NCBI RefSeq assembly: GCF_000502875.1
Contig: NZ_AYWX01000011.1
Span: 39,541 to 90,113 of the forward strand
Direction: 5' to 3'
Source: Mesorhizobium sp. L2C084A000
GTDB lineage: Bacteria; Pseudomonadota; Alphaproteobacteria; Rhizobiales; Rhizobiaceae
Length of the DNA: 50,573 bases
Positions 26,266 to 35,378 of the stretch are shown here, one piece after another. The notes beneath the pieces were generated by a model, which saw only the letters and a list, made by a program, of their open reading frames with translations, was not told the DNA's origin and ran no database searches. A program made the translations under genes and the position numbers. Each line of letters begins with the position of its first letter. The first letter of the stretch is position 1.

Positions 26266-27960
26266 TCATACGATCGGCAGGACCCAGTTTTTATCCAGTG
26301 CACGCGTCAGCGCGGTGTGCAATTCTGGCTCGGTCCGATACGAAGGCATTTGGGCCTCGCTGATCCAGCCCAAGCCAACATAGTGGAAGTGATCCGCAGG
26401 GACCGTAACCCGGCTGCTGTCCAGTTGCCGAACGAAGTCCGCTGACCAATGGTGGATCGTATACGCTTCAAGTTTGTCCATCATCCTCCGCCAGCGTTGG
26501 ATGCGTTCTTCGCGCGGCATGCTGGCCGCTCTTGAGATCGCGGTAGCTATCTCGTCGGAGAGCCTCGGATTTACCAGCAGGGCGTCCTCGCCGAAGTCTT
26601 CGGCCGCGCCGGCAAACTTCGATAACACCAGAACGCCAGGGTCGCTCGGATCTTGTGCAGCAATGTATTCTTTCGCCACAAGATTCATGCCATCGCGCAA
26701 CGGCGTCACAACACAAACACGCGCGGCTCTGTAAAGACCCGATATCTCAGCTTGGGTGAACGACCTGTTCTCATAGATAATCGGCATCCACTCGTCCGTG
26801 CCATGCCGGTTGTTGACTTGATTGACGAGTCTTTCGACGTCGCGCCGATATTCGCTGTACGCTTGGATGTCGCCACGTGAGGGAGTTGCGATTTGCAAGA
26901 GCGAGACACGTTGCGGCTCGACTGCCAGCAGATCGAAAGCTTTAATCCGATTGTCGATGCCCTTGGTGTAGTCGAGCCGATCGACGCCGATAACTAGCTT
27001 TGCTCCGCCGAGTTTCAACTGCGAAATGTAGGCTTTCTGCGCCTCAAGCGAATCTGCGGCACACTGTTCGAATTGCTTCGGATCGATACCTATAGGAAAA
27101 TTTTGGCATTGCGTCTGGCCATGGTCCGAGAAAACGACCCCGTTCTTGCTCTCCAGCCCCAAATGAGATTGGACACAGGCGAGGAAATTGCTCACATCAC
27201 GGTCGGTCTGGAATCCGAGCAGATCATACTCGAGCATACATTTCATTAGCTCGCGAGAATTGGGCACGCGCTCCATCATGTCAGACTCGGGCCATGGCGT
27301 ATGCAGGAAATGGCCGATCGGCCGGTCAATGCCGAGTCTGTGCAAATCAGCGCCGAGCGGCAGGAAATGGTAGTCATGAACCCAGTAGACTGCGTTATCT
27401 CCCAATTCGGACACCGCGCGCGCCATGAAGGCATTGACGTCGCGATAACTTTCATAATCCTCTTCCGAGCCTGAGATCCGGTCCGGCAGCGAGTGGAGCG
27501 CCGGCCACAATATTGAATTTGCAAAACCTTGATAGTACCGAGAATAGTCCGCTGCCGGCCCATCGAGCCACCCGATTTGACCTTTGCCACGCTGCACGAG
27601 GGGCACCTGTTGCTTATCCCCGTCGCCCAGATGCTCGGAAAAACCTACCCAGACCGCGCCGGAACGCTCCACGACGCACTCCAGGGCCGCCGAAAGCCCG
27701 CCTGTCTTGGGCTGATCAGAATTGACAGTCGCACCGCGGTTGGAAATTGCGATAAGACTCCTATGTGGCTGCTGGGCCGCCGTGTTGAAGCGCTGGTCTG
27801 CGGCTGAGACAACAGGACGGGACGGGCCAACTTCGGCTTGTTGTTCTCGCTCCTGTGGCAAGTCTCTCAGGGGTTGTTCAAAAGCGATTAGTTCGTGAAC
27901 AGCCCCAGTTTGCCATGTGAGGTTCCGGCGCGGCGAGTTGGCGTTGTTCAATGCGTCCAT
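26266..27960 (-). CDS. otsA: Trehalose-6-phosphate synthase
   Basis: This 564-residue GT20 enzyme makes trehalose 6-phosphate from UDP-glucose and glucose 6-phosphate. Visible motifs are LIAISNRGA (N-terminal nucleotide loop region), VYWVHDYHFLPLGADL, GHFLHTPWP, VIGVDRLDYTKGI and TPLRDGMNLVAKEYIAAQ. About 65 residues precede the catalytic domain, longer than in E. coli OtsA, and are probably disordered. The start at 27960 has GGAGG 7 bases upstream. No otsB phosphatase is adjacent. Trehalose synthesis in rhizobia protects against osmotic and desiccation stress and affects nodulation. Confidence 0.93.
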   Translation of the reverse strand: MDALNNANSPRRNLTWQTGAVHELIAFEQPLRDLPQEREQQAEVGPSRPVVSAADQRFNTAAQQPHRSLIAISNRGATVNSDQPKTGGLSAALECVVERSGAVWVGFSEHLGDGDKQQVPLVQRGKGQIGWLDGPAADYSRYYQGFANSILWPALHSLPDRISGSEEDYESYRDVNAFMARAVSELGDNAVYWVHDYHFLPLGADLHRLGIDRPIGHFLHTPWPESDMMERVPNSRELMKCMLEYDLLGFQTDRDVSNFLACVQSHLGLESKNGVVFSDHGQTQCQNFPIGIDPKQFEQCAADSLEAQKAYISQLKLGGAKLVIGVDRLDYTKGIDNRIKAFDLLAVEPQRVSLLQIATPSRGDIQAYSEYRRDVERLVNQVNNRHGTDEWMPIIYENRSFTQAEISGLYRAARVCVVTPLRDGMNLVAKEYIAAQDPSDPGVLVLSKFAGAAEDFGEDALLVNPRLSDEIATAISRAASMPREERIQRWRRMMDKLEAYTIHHWSADFVRQLDSSRVTVPADHFHYVGLGWISEAQMPSYRTEPELHTALTRALDKNWVLPIV

Positions 27961-27999
27961 TTCATGCCTCCGTTGAATATTCCCCATGATGGAGCAACT

Positions 28000-28837
28000 G
28001 GCATTCCCAGATTGGCACACCCCCTGCTGACGAGAATCTGACGAGCGTCAGAGCAAATGGCGACCGATTGTCGCGTTTCGGCTTCGGCGCCCTCAAGAAC
28101 CGGCTTATCGCGAAAATAGCTGGCGACCCGATCGAGCGGACCGTGCTTGCGGTAATTGTTGGATTGTTCGGATAAGAGATACACCCAGTAGATGCCAGCA
28201 CCTGTTGAAATGAACTGAAACTATGTCGCTGCCGCCAAGGCCGCCGGGCACCGTGATGCGATCCTGCGTCTGCCGAAGAGTTTTGACACGGAGATCGGAG
28301 AGAGCGGGATAGTCCCTTTCCGCCCGTCAGGGCCCGTTTTTGAATCCCTTCCTCGTTGCCCTCGACGATCCCAAAATCGTGGAAGCCAGACCGCGATGTG
28401 AATACCAGCCAGGCGAGCACTTCCTGAATCCGCGAATGCCGGGCTCCACATCCGGCGCCTCGTCGAGATTGACGAAGATGAAGCCCTGCTGCCAATTCCG
28501 CTGGTCCCATACCAATGGCGAACCAGTCTGCCCGCATTCGGCATCGTGGGACGTGATCGCAAGTCAAGTGCTCCGACGGACGCCGCGAGTTCTCCGTTAC
28601 CTCAGGAACCTTACTGGCCTTCCCCAAGCTGAGCTTCTGGAAAATGCCGGTGGCGATCTCGATGACGGTGAATGCCGTCAAGGCAAGCCCGCCTTGCACC
28701 GCTCTTCCAGCGAGCTTCACGGCAGCAGAATCGGTCAGTTCTCCGAAGCGAATGGCTGTCGCTATCAGCGAGCTTTGACACAGTTCCGCCACTGCGATGA
28801 TCGCGTCAGTAGGGCGGCTGGTTAGTTGCCCGCGCAT
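28000..28837 (-). other. Degenerate region between the adenosine kinase and otsA genes
   Basis: Several minus-strand open frames overlap here (28837 down to 27962, 28515-28327, 28184-27948). Fragments such as WQQGFIFVNLDEAPDVEPGI and YLLSEQSNNYRKHGPLDRVA look protein-like but sit in different frames, so one or more genes may have decayed. I do not recognise the families. The otsA promoter should be at the right end of otsA, near 27980-28100. Confidence 0.35.
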
Positions 28838-29830
28838 CTACAGCAACCCAGCCCGTTCCGCCTCGCGGCGCAAATTCTGCCTTGGCCTTGGGCCGATCTG
28901 CTGGATCACCAGGCCGGCCGCCAGCGAGCCAAGGTCGCCGCAGGTCTTGAGGTCGCGGCCCTGCGTGTAGCCATGCAGGAAACCGGCGGCGTAGAGATCG
29001 CCGGCGCCCGTCGTGTCGACCAGCTCCTTGATGGCGGTCGCATGGATGACCACGGTCTCGTCGCCGCGCACGATAACCGAGCCTTTTTCCGAGCGTGTGA
29101 CGGCGGCGATCTTGCAGTCCTTGCGGATCTGCGCCACCGCTTCGTCGAAGGACGAAGTCTGGTAGAGCGACTTGATCTCGTCGCTGTTGGCAAAGACGAT
29201 GTCGACGGTGCCCGAGCGCATCAGATCGAGGAACTCGTCGCGGTAGCGGTCAACGCAAAACGAATCCGACAGTGTCATCGAGACTTCGCGCCCGGCCTCG
29301 TGCGCGAGCTTCGCCGTCTGCCGGATCGCCTCCTTGGCGCGCGGCGGGTCCCACAGATAGCCCTCGAAATAGGTGACCTTGGCGCCAGACGCCTTGTCGG
29401 CCTCGACATCCTCCGGCCCAAGCTCGACGCAGGCGCCGAGATAGGTGTTCATCGAGCGCTCGCCGTCCGGGGTGACGAAGATCATCGAGCGCGCCGTCGG
29501 CGGCTCGCCCTCGAGCGGCCTGGTGTCGAAGGCAACGCCCTGCGCATGGATGTCGTGCGCATAGATTTCGCCCAGCGCATCGTTGGACACCTTGCCGAAG
29601 AAGGCGGCGCGGCCGCCGAAGCTGGCGACGCCGGCCGCCGTGTTGCCGGCGCTGCCACCGGAGGCCTCGATCGCCGGCCCCATGTGGCTGTAGAGCAGCT
29701 CGGCGCGCTTGGTATCGATGAGGTTCATGGCACCCTTGATGATGCCGTTGGTCACCAGAAAAGCGTCGTCGCACTGGGCGATGATGTCGACAATGGCATT
29801 GCCGATGCAAAGCACGTCATAATCCGGCAT
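28838..29830 (-). CDS. PfkB-family carbohydrate kinase, adenosine kinase-like
   Basis: This 330-residue ribokinase-fold protein begins MPDYDVLCIGNAIVDIIAQC. It has the N-terminal GGSAGNTAAGVASFGGRAAF signature and the C-terminal DTTGAGDLYAAGFLHGY with the catalytic Asp and anion hole. The start pattern matches rhizobial adenosine kinases, which phosphorylate adenosine to AMP. GGAG lies 8 bases before the ATG. It is the last gene of the arsR-glyA-metK operon, 49 bp after metK. Clearing adenosine fits S-adenosylhomocysteine turnover, although no ahcY is present. It is more GC-rich than its neighbours, like a core-genome gene. Confidence 0.85.
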   Translation of the reverse strand: MPDYDVLCIGNAIVDIIAQCDDAFLVTNGIIKGAMNLIDTKRAELLYSHMGPAIEASGGSAGNTAAGVASFGGRAAFFGKVSNDALGEIYAHDIHAQGVAFDTRPLEGEPPTARSMIFVTPDGERSMNTYLGACVELGPEDVEADKASGAKVTYFEGYLWDPPRAKEAIRQTAKLAHEAGREVSMTLSDSFCVDRYRDEFLDLMRSGTVDIVFANSDEIKSLYQTSSFDEAVAQIRKDCKIAAVTRSEKGSVIVRGDETVVIHATAIKELVDTTGAGDLYAAGFLHGYTQGRDLKTCGDLGSLAAGLVIQQIGPRPRQNLRREAERAGLL

Positions 29831-29879
29831 CAATGTCTCCGCTTGGGCTTTCCGCTTGCCAATTCGCTCGCCGGCGGCT

Positions 29880-31052
29880 TCACGGGGCGGCTAGTCCTGC
29901 CTCGCGACGCAATTCGTCCGCCCTGTCTGTCTTCTCCCAGGTGAAATCAGGCTCTTCACGGCCGAAATGGCCATAGGTGGCTGTATTGCGGTATATAGGG
30001 CGCAAGAGATCAAGCATCTTGATAATGCCTTTCGGTCTGAGATCGAACAACTCAAGAATGAGGCGCTCGATCCTGCTTTCCTCAACCCTGGCTGTCCCGA
30101 ACGTGTTGACCATGACGGAAACCGGACTGGCCACGCCGATTGCGTAAGCAAGCTGCACCTCGCACACGTCCGCAAGTCCGCTAGCGACGATGTTCTTTGC
30201 GACATAGCGGGCTGCATAGGCAGCCGAGCGGTCAACCTTGGACGGGTCCTTGCCCGAGAAGGCGCCGCCGCCATGACGACCCATCCCGCCATAGGAATCG
30301 ACGATGATCTTGCGTCCAGTGAGACCGCAGTCGCCGCGCGGCCCGCCGACTACGAACCGCCCCGTCGGGTTGACCAGAATTCTGATGCCTTCCGTCTCCA
30401 GGTGGGTCGGCAGGACAGGCTTTATGATTTCCTCAATGACGCCCTCGCGGACAGTCTCTTGCGAGACCTGCTCGTCATGTTGCGTCGACACGACGATGGT
30501 ATCCAGGGCGACCGGGCGCAACCCCTCATAGCGCACTGAGACTTGGGATTTCATGTCAGGACGCAACCAGCCAAGCTGTGCCTTCCGGACATACGCCTGC
30601 CGTTTCGTCAAGCGATGAGCGAGCTGGATCGGCAAAGGCATCAGGGTATCGGTTTCGCGGCATGCGTAGCCGAACATGAGGCCCTGATCTCCCGCTCCCT
30701 GCTGGAGGTCTTGCCCTCTTCCCTCGTCAACGCCTTGGCTGATGTCGGGCGACTGCTCGGTGAGGGCATGGACGACGGAGCAACGCCGGCCGTCGAAGCC
30801 GACGGCCTCGTCGTCGTACCCAATGTCGAGAATCGTATCGCGCGCAACTTGGCTGTAATCCACCTGGGCATCGCTGGTAATCTCGCCAGCCAGAACGACT
30901 ATCCCTGATTTTACCAACGCTTCACAGGCGACGCGCGCCTTGGGATCTGTGCGGAGGATGGCGTCGAGGATGGCATCCGAGATGTTGTCGGCCAACTTAT
31001 CCGGGTGCCCCGCGCCAACCGATTCGGAAGAGAACACGAACTGCCTAGCCAT
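29880..31052 (-). CDS. metK: S-adenosylmethionine synthetase
   Basis: This 390-residue enzyme makes S-adenosylmethionine from methionine and ATP. The start MARQFVFSSESVGAGHPDKL is typical, with His and Asp near the ATP site. Further motifs are DQGLMFGYACRET, GGPRGDCGLTGRKIIVDSYG and GGGAFSGKDPSKVDRSAAYA. The upstream frame extends another 31 codons without homology. GAGG precedes the ATG. It sits 53 bp after glyA. The sequence is complete; a chromosomal copy very probably exists elsewhere, making this an accessory copy. Confidence 0.93.
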   Translation of the reverse strand: MARQFVFSSESVGAGHPDKLADNISDAILDAILRTDPKARVACEALVKSGIVVLAGEITSDAQVDYSQVARDTILDIGYDDEAVGFDGRRCSVVHALTEQSPDISQGVDEGRGQDLQQGAGDQGLMFGYACRETDTLMPLPIQLAHRLTKRQAYVRKAQLGWLRPDMKSQVSVRYEGLRPVALDTIVVSTQHDEQVSQETVREGVIEEIIKPVLPTHLETEGIRILVNPTGRFVVGGPRGDCGLTGRKIIVDSYGGMGRHGGGAFSGKDPSKVDRSAAYAARYVAKNIVASGLADVCEVQLAYAIGVASPVSVMVNTFGTARVEESRIERLILELFDLRPKGIIKMLDLLRPIYRNTATYGHFGREEPDFTWEKTDRADELRREAGLAAP

Positions 31053-31105
31053 GAATACCTCGCTTCGGGTGTTGGATGTGGTATGGGCATTTTGCTTGGC
31101 CCACC

Positions 31106-32443
31106 TTACTTGTCGGAGATGCCCGGGACCTCGAACGCAGCGCACAAGTCGGCAACGTCTCTTCGCACGCAGGCATGGAGATCTTCGTCGTCTGGCCGCT
31201 GGAGGACGGAGTCAATGAAGCCAGCAATTTGCTCCATTTCCACATCGCGCATGCCCATTGACGTCACTGCTGGTGCCCCCAGGCGAATTCCGCTTGTGAC
31301 CGCCGGATCCCGCGGGTCGCCAGGCACCATATTAAAGTTTGTGATGATTCCTGCCTTTGCTAGTCGCTCGGCATAGGCCTTGCCCGATAGTGGCCGATTG
31401 CGAAGATCAAGGATCAGCATGTGATTGTCCGTCCCCCCGGTCACCAGGTCATGGCCTCGCTCAAGCAGTGCATGTGCCAGAGCCTTGGCGTTCTTGACCG
31501 TCTGTTGGCCGTAGCTTCGGAAGAACGGGTTCGCGGCTTCGTGCAAGGCAACCGCTAGCGCAGCGATGGCATTCATGTGAGGCCCGCCTTGCAGGTGAGG
31601 GAAGACCGCCCGGTCTATTCGTCTGGCGAGATTGTATTTGCTCTTTGTATGATACAGGGCCTGATAGCGATCTTCGTTCCTTGACAAAATGAAGCCACCG
31701 CGGGGACCGCGGATCGACTTGTGGGACGTGCTGCTGACCACGTCGCAATGGCCCACGGGATTCGGGTGCGCTCCCGCGGCAATCAGGCCGCTGATGTGCG
31801 CAATGTCGGCTACGAGATAGGAGTTCGCTTCCAGGGCAATTTCTGCCATTGCCGCGTAGTCAAAGACACGCGGGTAAGCAGTTCCGCCGACCCAAATGAG
31901 CCGCGGCCGTTCCCGCTTGGCTGTCTCGCGCAAGCGGTCATAGTCAATCTGCTGTGTCGTTTCATCCAACCCATAGGGCACGCGTTGATAGTCAGTACCG
32001 GAAAAGTTGATGGCCCAACCATGAGTCAGATGGCCCCCTTCCGGAAGGGGCAAGCCCATGACTTTGTCACCGGGACTCAAAAGCGCACGATAGACAGCCT
32101 GGTTGGCCGGCGAGCCGGAATAAGGCTGGACGTTGGCATGCTCGCTGCCAAATAGTGATTTCAGGCGCTCAATGGCTAGATTCTCAAGCTCATCAACGAT
32201 CTCGTTTCCAGCGTAGTAGCGCGCACCGGGGTACCCCTCGGCGTACTTGTTCGTGAAAATCGAGCCGTTCGCTTCCAGCACGGCCGAGGACGCAAAGTTC
32301 TCTGAGGCGATGAGCTTGAGGGTCGTCCGCTCCTGCCGCTCCTGTCTCAGAAGCAGCTCGTGAACGCGGCAATCAACCGCGGCCAAGGAAGACCGCCCGT
32401 GGGTGTCGGGCTGTGCGATCGCACCGTCTGCGGAGTTGTCCAT
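31106..32443 (-). CDS. glyA: Serine hydroxymethyltransferase
   Basis: This 445-residue PLP enzyme converts serine and tetrahydrofolate to glycine and 5,10-methylene-tetrahydrofolate. Motifs include LIASENFASSAVLEANGS, NKYAEGYPGARYYAG, and STSHKSIRGPRGG, whose Lys binds PLP. I chose ATG 32443; a TTG 18 bases upstream is an alternative. It follows the ArsR-type gene by 33 bp and precedes metK by 53 bp. It would feed one-carbon units to the methionine cycle. It also produces glycine, a predicted substrate of the cupin/MetRS fusion, but that link is speculative. Confidence 0.93.
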   Translation of the reverse strand: MDNSADGAIAQPDTHGRSSLAAVDCRVHELLLRQERQERTTLKLIASENFASSAVLEANGSIFTNKYAEGYPGARYYAGNEIVDELENLAIERLKSLFGSEHANVQPYSGSPANQAVYRALLSPGDKVMGLPLPEGGHLTHGWAINFSGTDYQRVPYGLDETTQQIDYDRLRETAKRERPRLIWVGGTAYPRVFDYAAMAEIALEANSYLVADIAHISGLIAAGAHPNPVGHCDVVSSTSHKSIRGPRGGFILSRNEDRYQALYHTKSKYNLARRIDRAVFPHLQGGPHMNAIAALAVALHEAANPFFRSYGQQTVKNAKALAHALLERGHDLVTGGTDNHMLILDLRNRPLSGKAYAERLAKAGIITNFNMVPGDPRDPAVTSGIRLGAPAVTSMGMRDVEMEQIAGFIDSVLQRPDDEDLHACVRRDVADLCAAFEVPGISDK

Positions 32444-32476
32444 GGTAGCTTCGCGCTCCAATTGGATTGACCTATT

Positions 32477-32824
32477 TCACGAGCACGCGGTCCCCTTCGG
32501 CCGCGTGTCTCGTACCGCTTCGAGCCGCTGCAGGTCCTGTTTATGATAGCCGTCGCGATGGGGCAGGAGATCGACCAATAATTGAACCAGCCCGCCGTCG
32601 TTGGATCCTACGTTGAGATGGTACGAGCGCCACGGAGGCTGTTCGTTGCAGCAAAGAAAGTCGGCTCTGGCGAGCAGCCGGACGTGTCGCGCAACCCGCT
32701 CTCGACACACGCCCAGAATCTCCGCTAGCTCGCAGACAGTTAGGTCCGCATGCGCACAAAGGCCCAGGATTCGAAGGCGGTCTGGATGCGCTGCCATGCG
32801 TAGGCGACTAACCAGTGTCATCAT
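32477..32824 (-). CDS. ArsR-family winged-helix regulator
   Basis: This 115-residue protein has an ArsR/SmtB DNA-binding domain: RMAAHPDRLRILGLCAHADL, then TVCELAEILGVCRERVARHV RLLARADFL, then a beta-wing WRSYHLNV. Metal-binding Cys pairs of the classical type are not obvious, although Cys residues occur at the recognition helix. It is first in an operon with glyA, metK and adenosine kinase. Some ArsR-family proteins respond to S-adenosylhomocysteine (SahR in other proteobacteria), so it may regulate this operon through a methionine-cycle metabolite. Confidence 0.8.
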   Translation of the reverse strand: MMTLVSRLRMAAHPDRLRILGLCAHADLTVCELAEILGVCRERVARHVRLLARADFLCCNEQPPWRSYHLNVGSNDGGLVQLLVDLLPHRDGYHKQDLQRLEAVRDTRPKGTACS

Positions 32825-32890
32825 GGCTCAGGACCAAGTCCTACCGAATTTCTCATTTCGCGTCTCCACAGAAGCTGCAGATTTCGAAGG

Positions 32891-32909
32891 TTGTCCAACG
32901 ACCGGACAA
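32891..32909. promoter_or_regulatory. Palindrome upstream of the arsR-glyA-metK operon
   Basis: TTGTCC (32891-32896) and GGACAA (32904-32909) form an inverted repeat with a 7-bp spacer, about 67 bp upstream of the regulator start. The position suits an ArsR-type operator. It is not a NifA site, since TGT and ACA are 11 bp apart. Confidence 0.4.
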
Positions 32910-32924
32910 ATCTCGGTGGCCGTG

Positions 32925-33120
32925 ACGACCGTCGATATCCTGTGTCCAACAAACAAATGGGCGCTCTTCCTGCCTTTAGCCGAACCTGCAGGCAGTTGGG
33001 CCAGTCGAAGATAAGCGGGGCGACGGTTTGGAACCACTGACCTCAGACGTTGCAATAAGCCTACCATTCACAGCAAGCCGGAGTTGCTAAGAGTCTATGA
33101 ATTTCCTTGAAGGATCTGTT
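32925..33120. other. Upstream flank of the methyl-cycle operon, no gene seen
   Basis: No open frame with a domain. I looked for SAM-II-type riboswitch blocks and did not see a convincing match. Confidence 0.35.
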
Positions 33121-33129
33121 GCAACGTTT

Positions 33130-33339
33130 GCCCAGCCTGGCCTGCTCCCGGTTTGCAGCGGTCATCGTCAGGCGATCCATCGCCTCTGCGAGCACGATCA
33201 GGAATTTGCCCTCCATCGCATCGCTGATCAGCTCCTGAAGGCCGGGACGCAACAGCGACGCGCCCCAGATCGCGGGGTGGGTATTGCTGTCTACGACTGT
33301 CCAGCCTTGCTTTTCAGCACGCAAGCAGCAGAGCCGCAA
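33130..33339 (-). pseudogene. Serine recombinase (resolvase) remnant
   Basis: The minus-strand frame reads LRAEKQGWTVVDSNTHPAIW, then GASLLRPGLQELISDAMEGKF and VLAEAMDRL. This matches the N-terminal catalytic domain of large serine recombinases between the catalytic Ser and the EAMDRLSRD motif. The catalytic serine part and the recombinase/zinc-ribbon domains are absent. Confidence 0.65.
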
Positions 33340-33802
33340 CTGATCCTCGATCGAGGCGTCTCGGTGTTTGCCAGTTGACTAGCGAGCGCCAAGCGCGACC
33401 TTCATGAGGCGGCCCCTTACTCCGGGACGCGGTCTCGCGTTTGGCTATCCGTTTCGGCTTGAACGAAATCCCGTGCGGCCTGTCGCGCCAGCAAGGACCA
33501 GATTGACGAAGCGTCGATCGGGCTTCGGCAACGCAGGCACAGCCGATTCGCGGGCCGCGCCGGCGACCACACGAAGCTTTTCGGCTGTTGCACGTTTCGG
33601 TCGCGCTTTGATCGCGTTCCTGTCCTGACGCGAAATACTCCGTTTCGCGACAATGATGCCAATCACAGTGCTTCGACAAGATGGAAATTGTTTTTGATCA
33701 ATAACGCGCCTCGCGCAGGAGCCAGTGCTGGCCGATGACGGGGCACCTTGTGCTCCGAAGAAGCCAAGGCTATATATCCGGATAGAGAACCGGAGGCACG
33801 CG
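33340..33802. other. Unassigned flank of the recombinase remnant
   Basis: Minus-strand frames here are basic and may be decayed recombinase tail, but no motif is definite. The end contains the promoter region of the VapBC-like pair. Confidence 0.3.
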
Positions 33803-34105
33803 ATGGGCAACACTGCACAGAAGAGAGCCATCGAGAACTATCGCTCTCGCCTGGCTGAGCGCGGCATCGCGCGGTTCGAGATCCAGGCGTTCGACGCAGA
33901 CCGCGATCTACTGCGAACTCTTGCCCGAAAATTAACGGAGAGCGGGCCGGATGCCCGACAGCTTCGTCGGACCATACAGCAAGCCGTGGCGGGTGAGCCA
34001 CCGAAAGCGGGCAGCATTCTCGCCGCGTTGCGTCGCTCGCCTCTGGTTGGCTCCAATCTCGACCTCAGCCGGCCGCGCGAAGAGGGGCGCAAGATCGACC
34101 TGTGA
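33803..34105 (+). CDS. Antitoxin of a VapBC-like pair
   Basis: This 100-residue protein (MGNTAQKRAIENYRSRLAER, then GIARFEIQAFDADRDLLRTL ARKL) has the N-terminal strand-helix-helix of ribbon-helix-helix type antitoxins and a polar C-terminal tail that would bind the toxin. GGAGG precedes the ATG. Its stop overlaps the toxin start by 4 bp (GTGA), the normal arrangement. It should neutralise the PIN toxin and autorepress the operon. Confidence 0.72.
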   Translation: MGNTAQKRAIENYRSRLAERGIARFEIQAFDADRDLLRTLARKLTESGPDARQLRRTIQQAVAGEPPKAGSILAALRRSPLVGSNLDLSRPREEGRKIDL

Positions 34106-34578
34106 CGCGCTACCTTCTTCATACCAATATCATCAGCAACGTCATAAAGCCGGAGCCTTCGGGCTCGTTGCTGGCCTGGATGGGCGCGCAGAAGGACGAA
34201 GACCTCTTCATTGCTTCGCTTACTGTCGCCGAAATTCGCCGAGTCATCCTAGAGAAGCCGAAGGGGAAAACGCGCAGCAGCCTTGAAACTTGGTTCGAGG
34301 GCTCCGAAGGCCCGCAAGCGCTGTTCGCTGGCCGCGTGCTATCGTTCGACGAGAAAGCCGGCCTCGTGTGGGCGCGGCTGATGGCCAACGGCAAAGCCAG
34401 AGGCCGTTCGCGGAGCGCCCTAGACACAATCATTGCCGCTGTAGCCGAAGCCAACGAGTGTGTCGTAGTGAGCGACAATGGAAAGGACTTCGAGGACGTT
34501 CAGATAATCAACCCGCTCCGTAGCTCTGGAAGCCAAGCCGGTGATGATAGCTCCAACGGTCCGGCCGATTCAATTTGA
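34102..34578 (+). CDS. VapC-like PIN-domain protein with altered active site
   Basis: This 158-residue PIN-domain ribonuclease family protein starts at GTG, overlapping the antitoxin gene. The family start YLLDTNIIS reads YLLHTNIIS here: the first catalytic Asp (residue 7) is His. The other acidic positions remain (Glu in TVAEIRRV, Asp in SALDTIIAAVA, Asp in VVVSDNGKDFE). VapC toxins cut tRNA or rRNA with magnesium held by these acids, so activity is probably lost or reduced. A C-terminal extension of about 20 residues (SSGSQAGDDSS...) is unusual. Confidence 0.82.
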   Translation: MTRYLLHTNIISNVIKPEPSGSLLAWMGAQKDEDLFIASLTVAEIRRVILEKPKGKTRSSLETWFEGSEGPQALFAGRVLSFDEKAGLVWARLMANGKARGRSRSALDTIIAAVAEANECVVVSDNGKDFEDVQIINPLRSSGSQAGDDSSNGPADSI

Positions 34579-35378
34579 GGATTTCAGCGGCACGGAGTCC
34601 GAACGTCTCGTGTTCGCCTACCTTTAGCGATGGCTGGATTGATCTTGCTTAGTTCGGCCATGGCGTCTCTTCCAGTTCCGCTTTAATGCCATCCCGGTTC
34701 ATCTAGTCAGCTCGATCTACCAACAGTTCGCACGCACGAGCGCCGCGGACAAGGCGCGATCGCAGGGACTGCGCGATATGCGTGTCGAGCTCGTCCATCT
34801 TACACTCGATCTCGTCTTCGAAGCCCTCTCGCCACACGCCACTGTAGGCGATGCCGCGCGCGGCTCGGGGCCTTCTCATCGAGGCTTTCTCGCGACTGGT
34901 CTGGCGCGCTACCAATGGCAAGTTCGCCCGCCGGGAACTCGTCGGTCTGTACTCCCAGCTCTGGGAGTCCACATCAACTGCGGAGCTCTTGGCATCGCCG
35001 TGTTCTGCCTTTAGCTGGCAGCTCTCGAGCTCGACGAGCAGCCGATCAGCGATGACCCGCGACCTCAAGTTCGACCCGGTTGACTCGATAACACCCTATT
35101 GGCAGATTCAGTCGGGGAGGATCTGCTCACTCCGATCACAAGCCGATCTTTCAACCCCGTGGTCGGGAATTCTCCATGGACTTCGTGAAGAAGGAATGCA
35201 GCGCCGAAAGCCGAAGCGCTTCCGATACATCGACGCCCCTTCCGAGACGGAGCCCCGATTAGGCATTCCTGCCACTCTATCTAGCCGACCCCCGTGGCCG
35301 CGTTGCCGATCGGTGCGCACTGGTCGCCTACATCGCCCCGGCACGTGAAGATCGTCTCTGCTGACGCTCGTTGACAAT
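34579..35378. other. Sparse region with one doubtful minus-strand frame
   Basis: A 121-codon minus-strand frame (34703-35068: RSRVIADRLLVELESCQLKA ... GVWREGFEDEIECKMDEL) is protein-like, with a helical charged composition, but it lacks an ATG and a recognisable family. It could be a small gene or the end of a decayed one. The rest of the interval shows no gene. Confidence 0.35.

Noticed and set aside
28826..29944. 372-codon plus-strand open frame opposite the adenosine kinase gene
   Set aside because: It is the antisense shadow of a GC-rich kinase gene with a clear PfkB signature.
32892..32908. TGT...ACA palindrome upstream of the arsR-glyA-metK operon as a NifA site
   Set aside because: The spacing is 11 bp rather than 10, and no -24/-12 promoter follows on the minus strand; kept as a possible ArsR operator.
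33061..33339. 92-codon frame as an intact gene
   Set aside because: It matches only an internal part of a serine recombinase and lacks the catalytic serine and the C-terminal domains; called a remnant.
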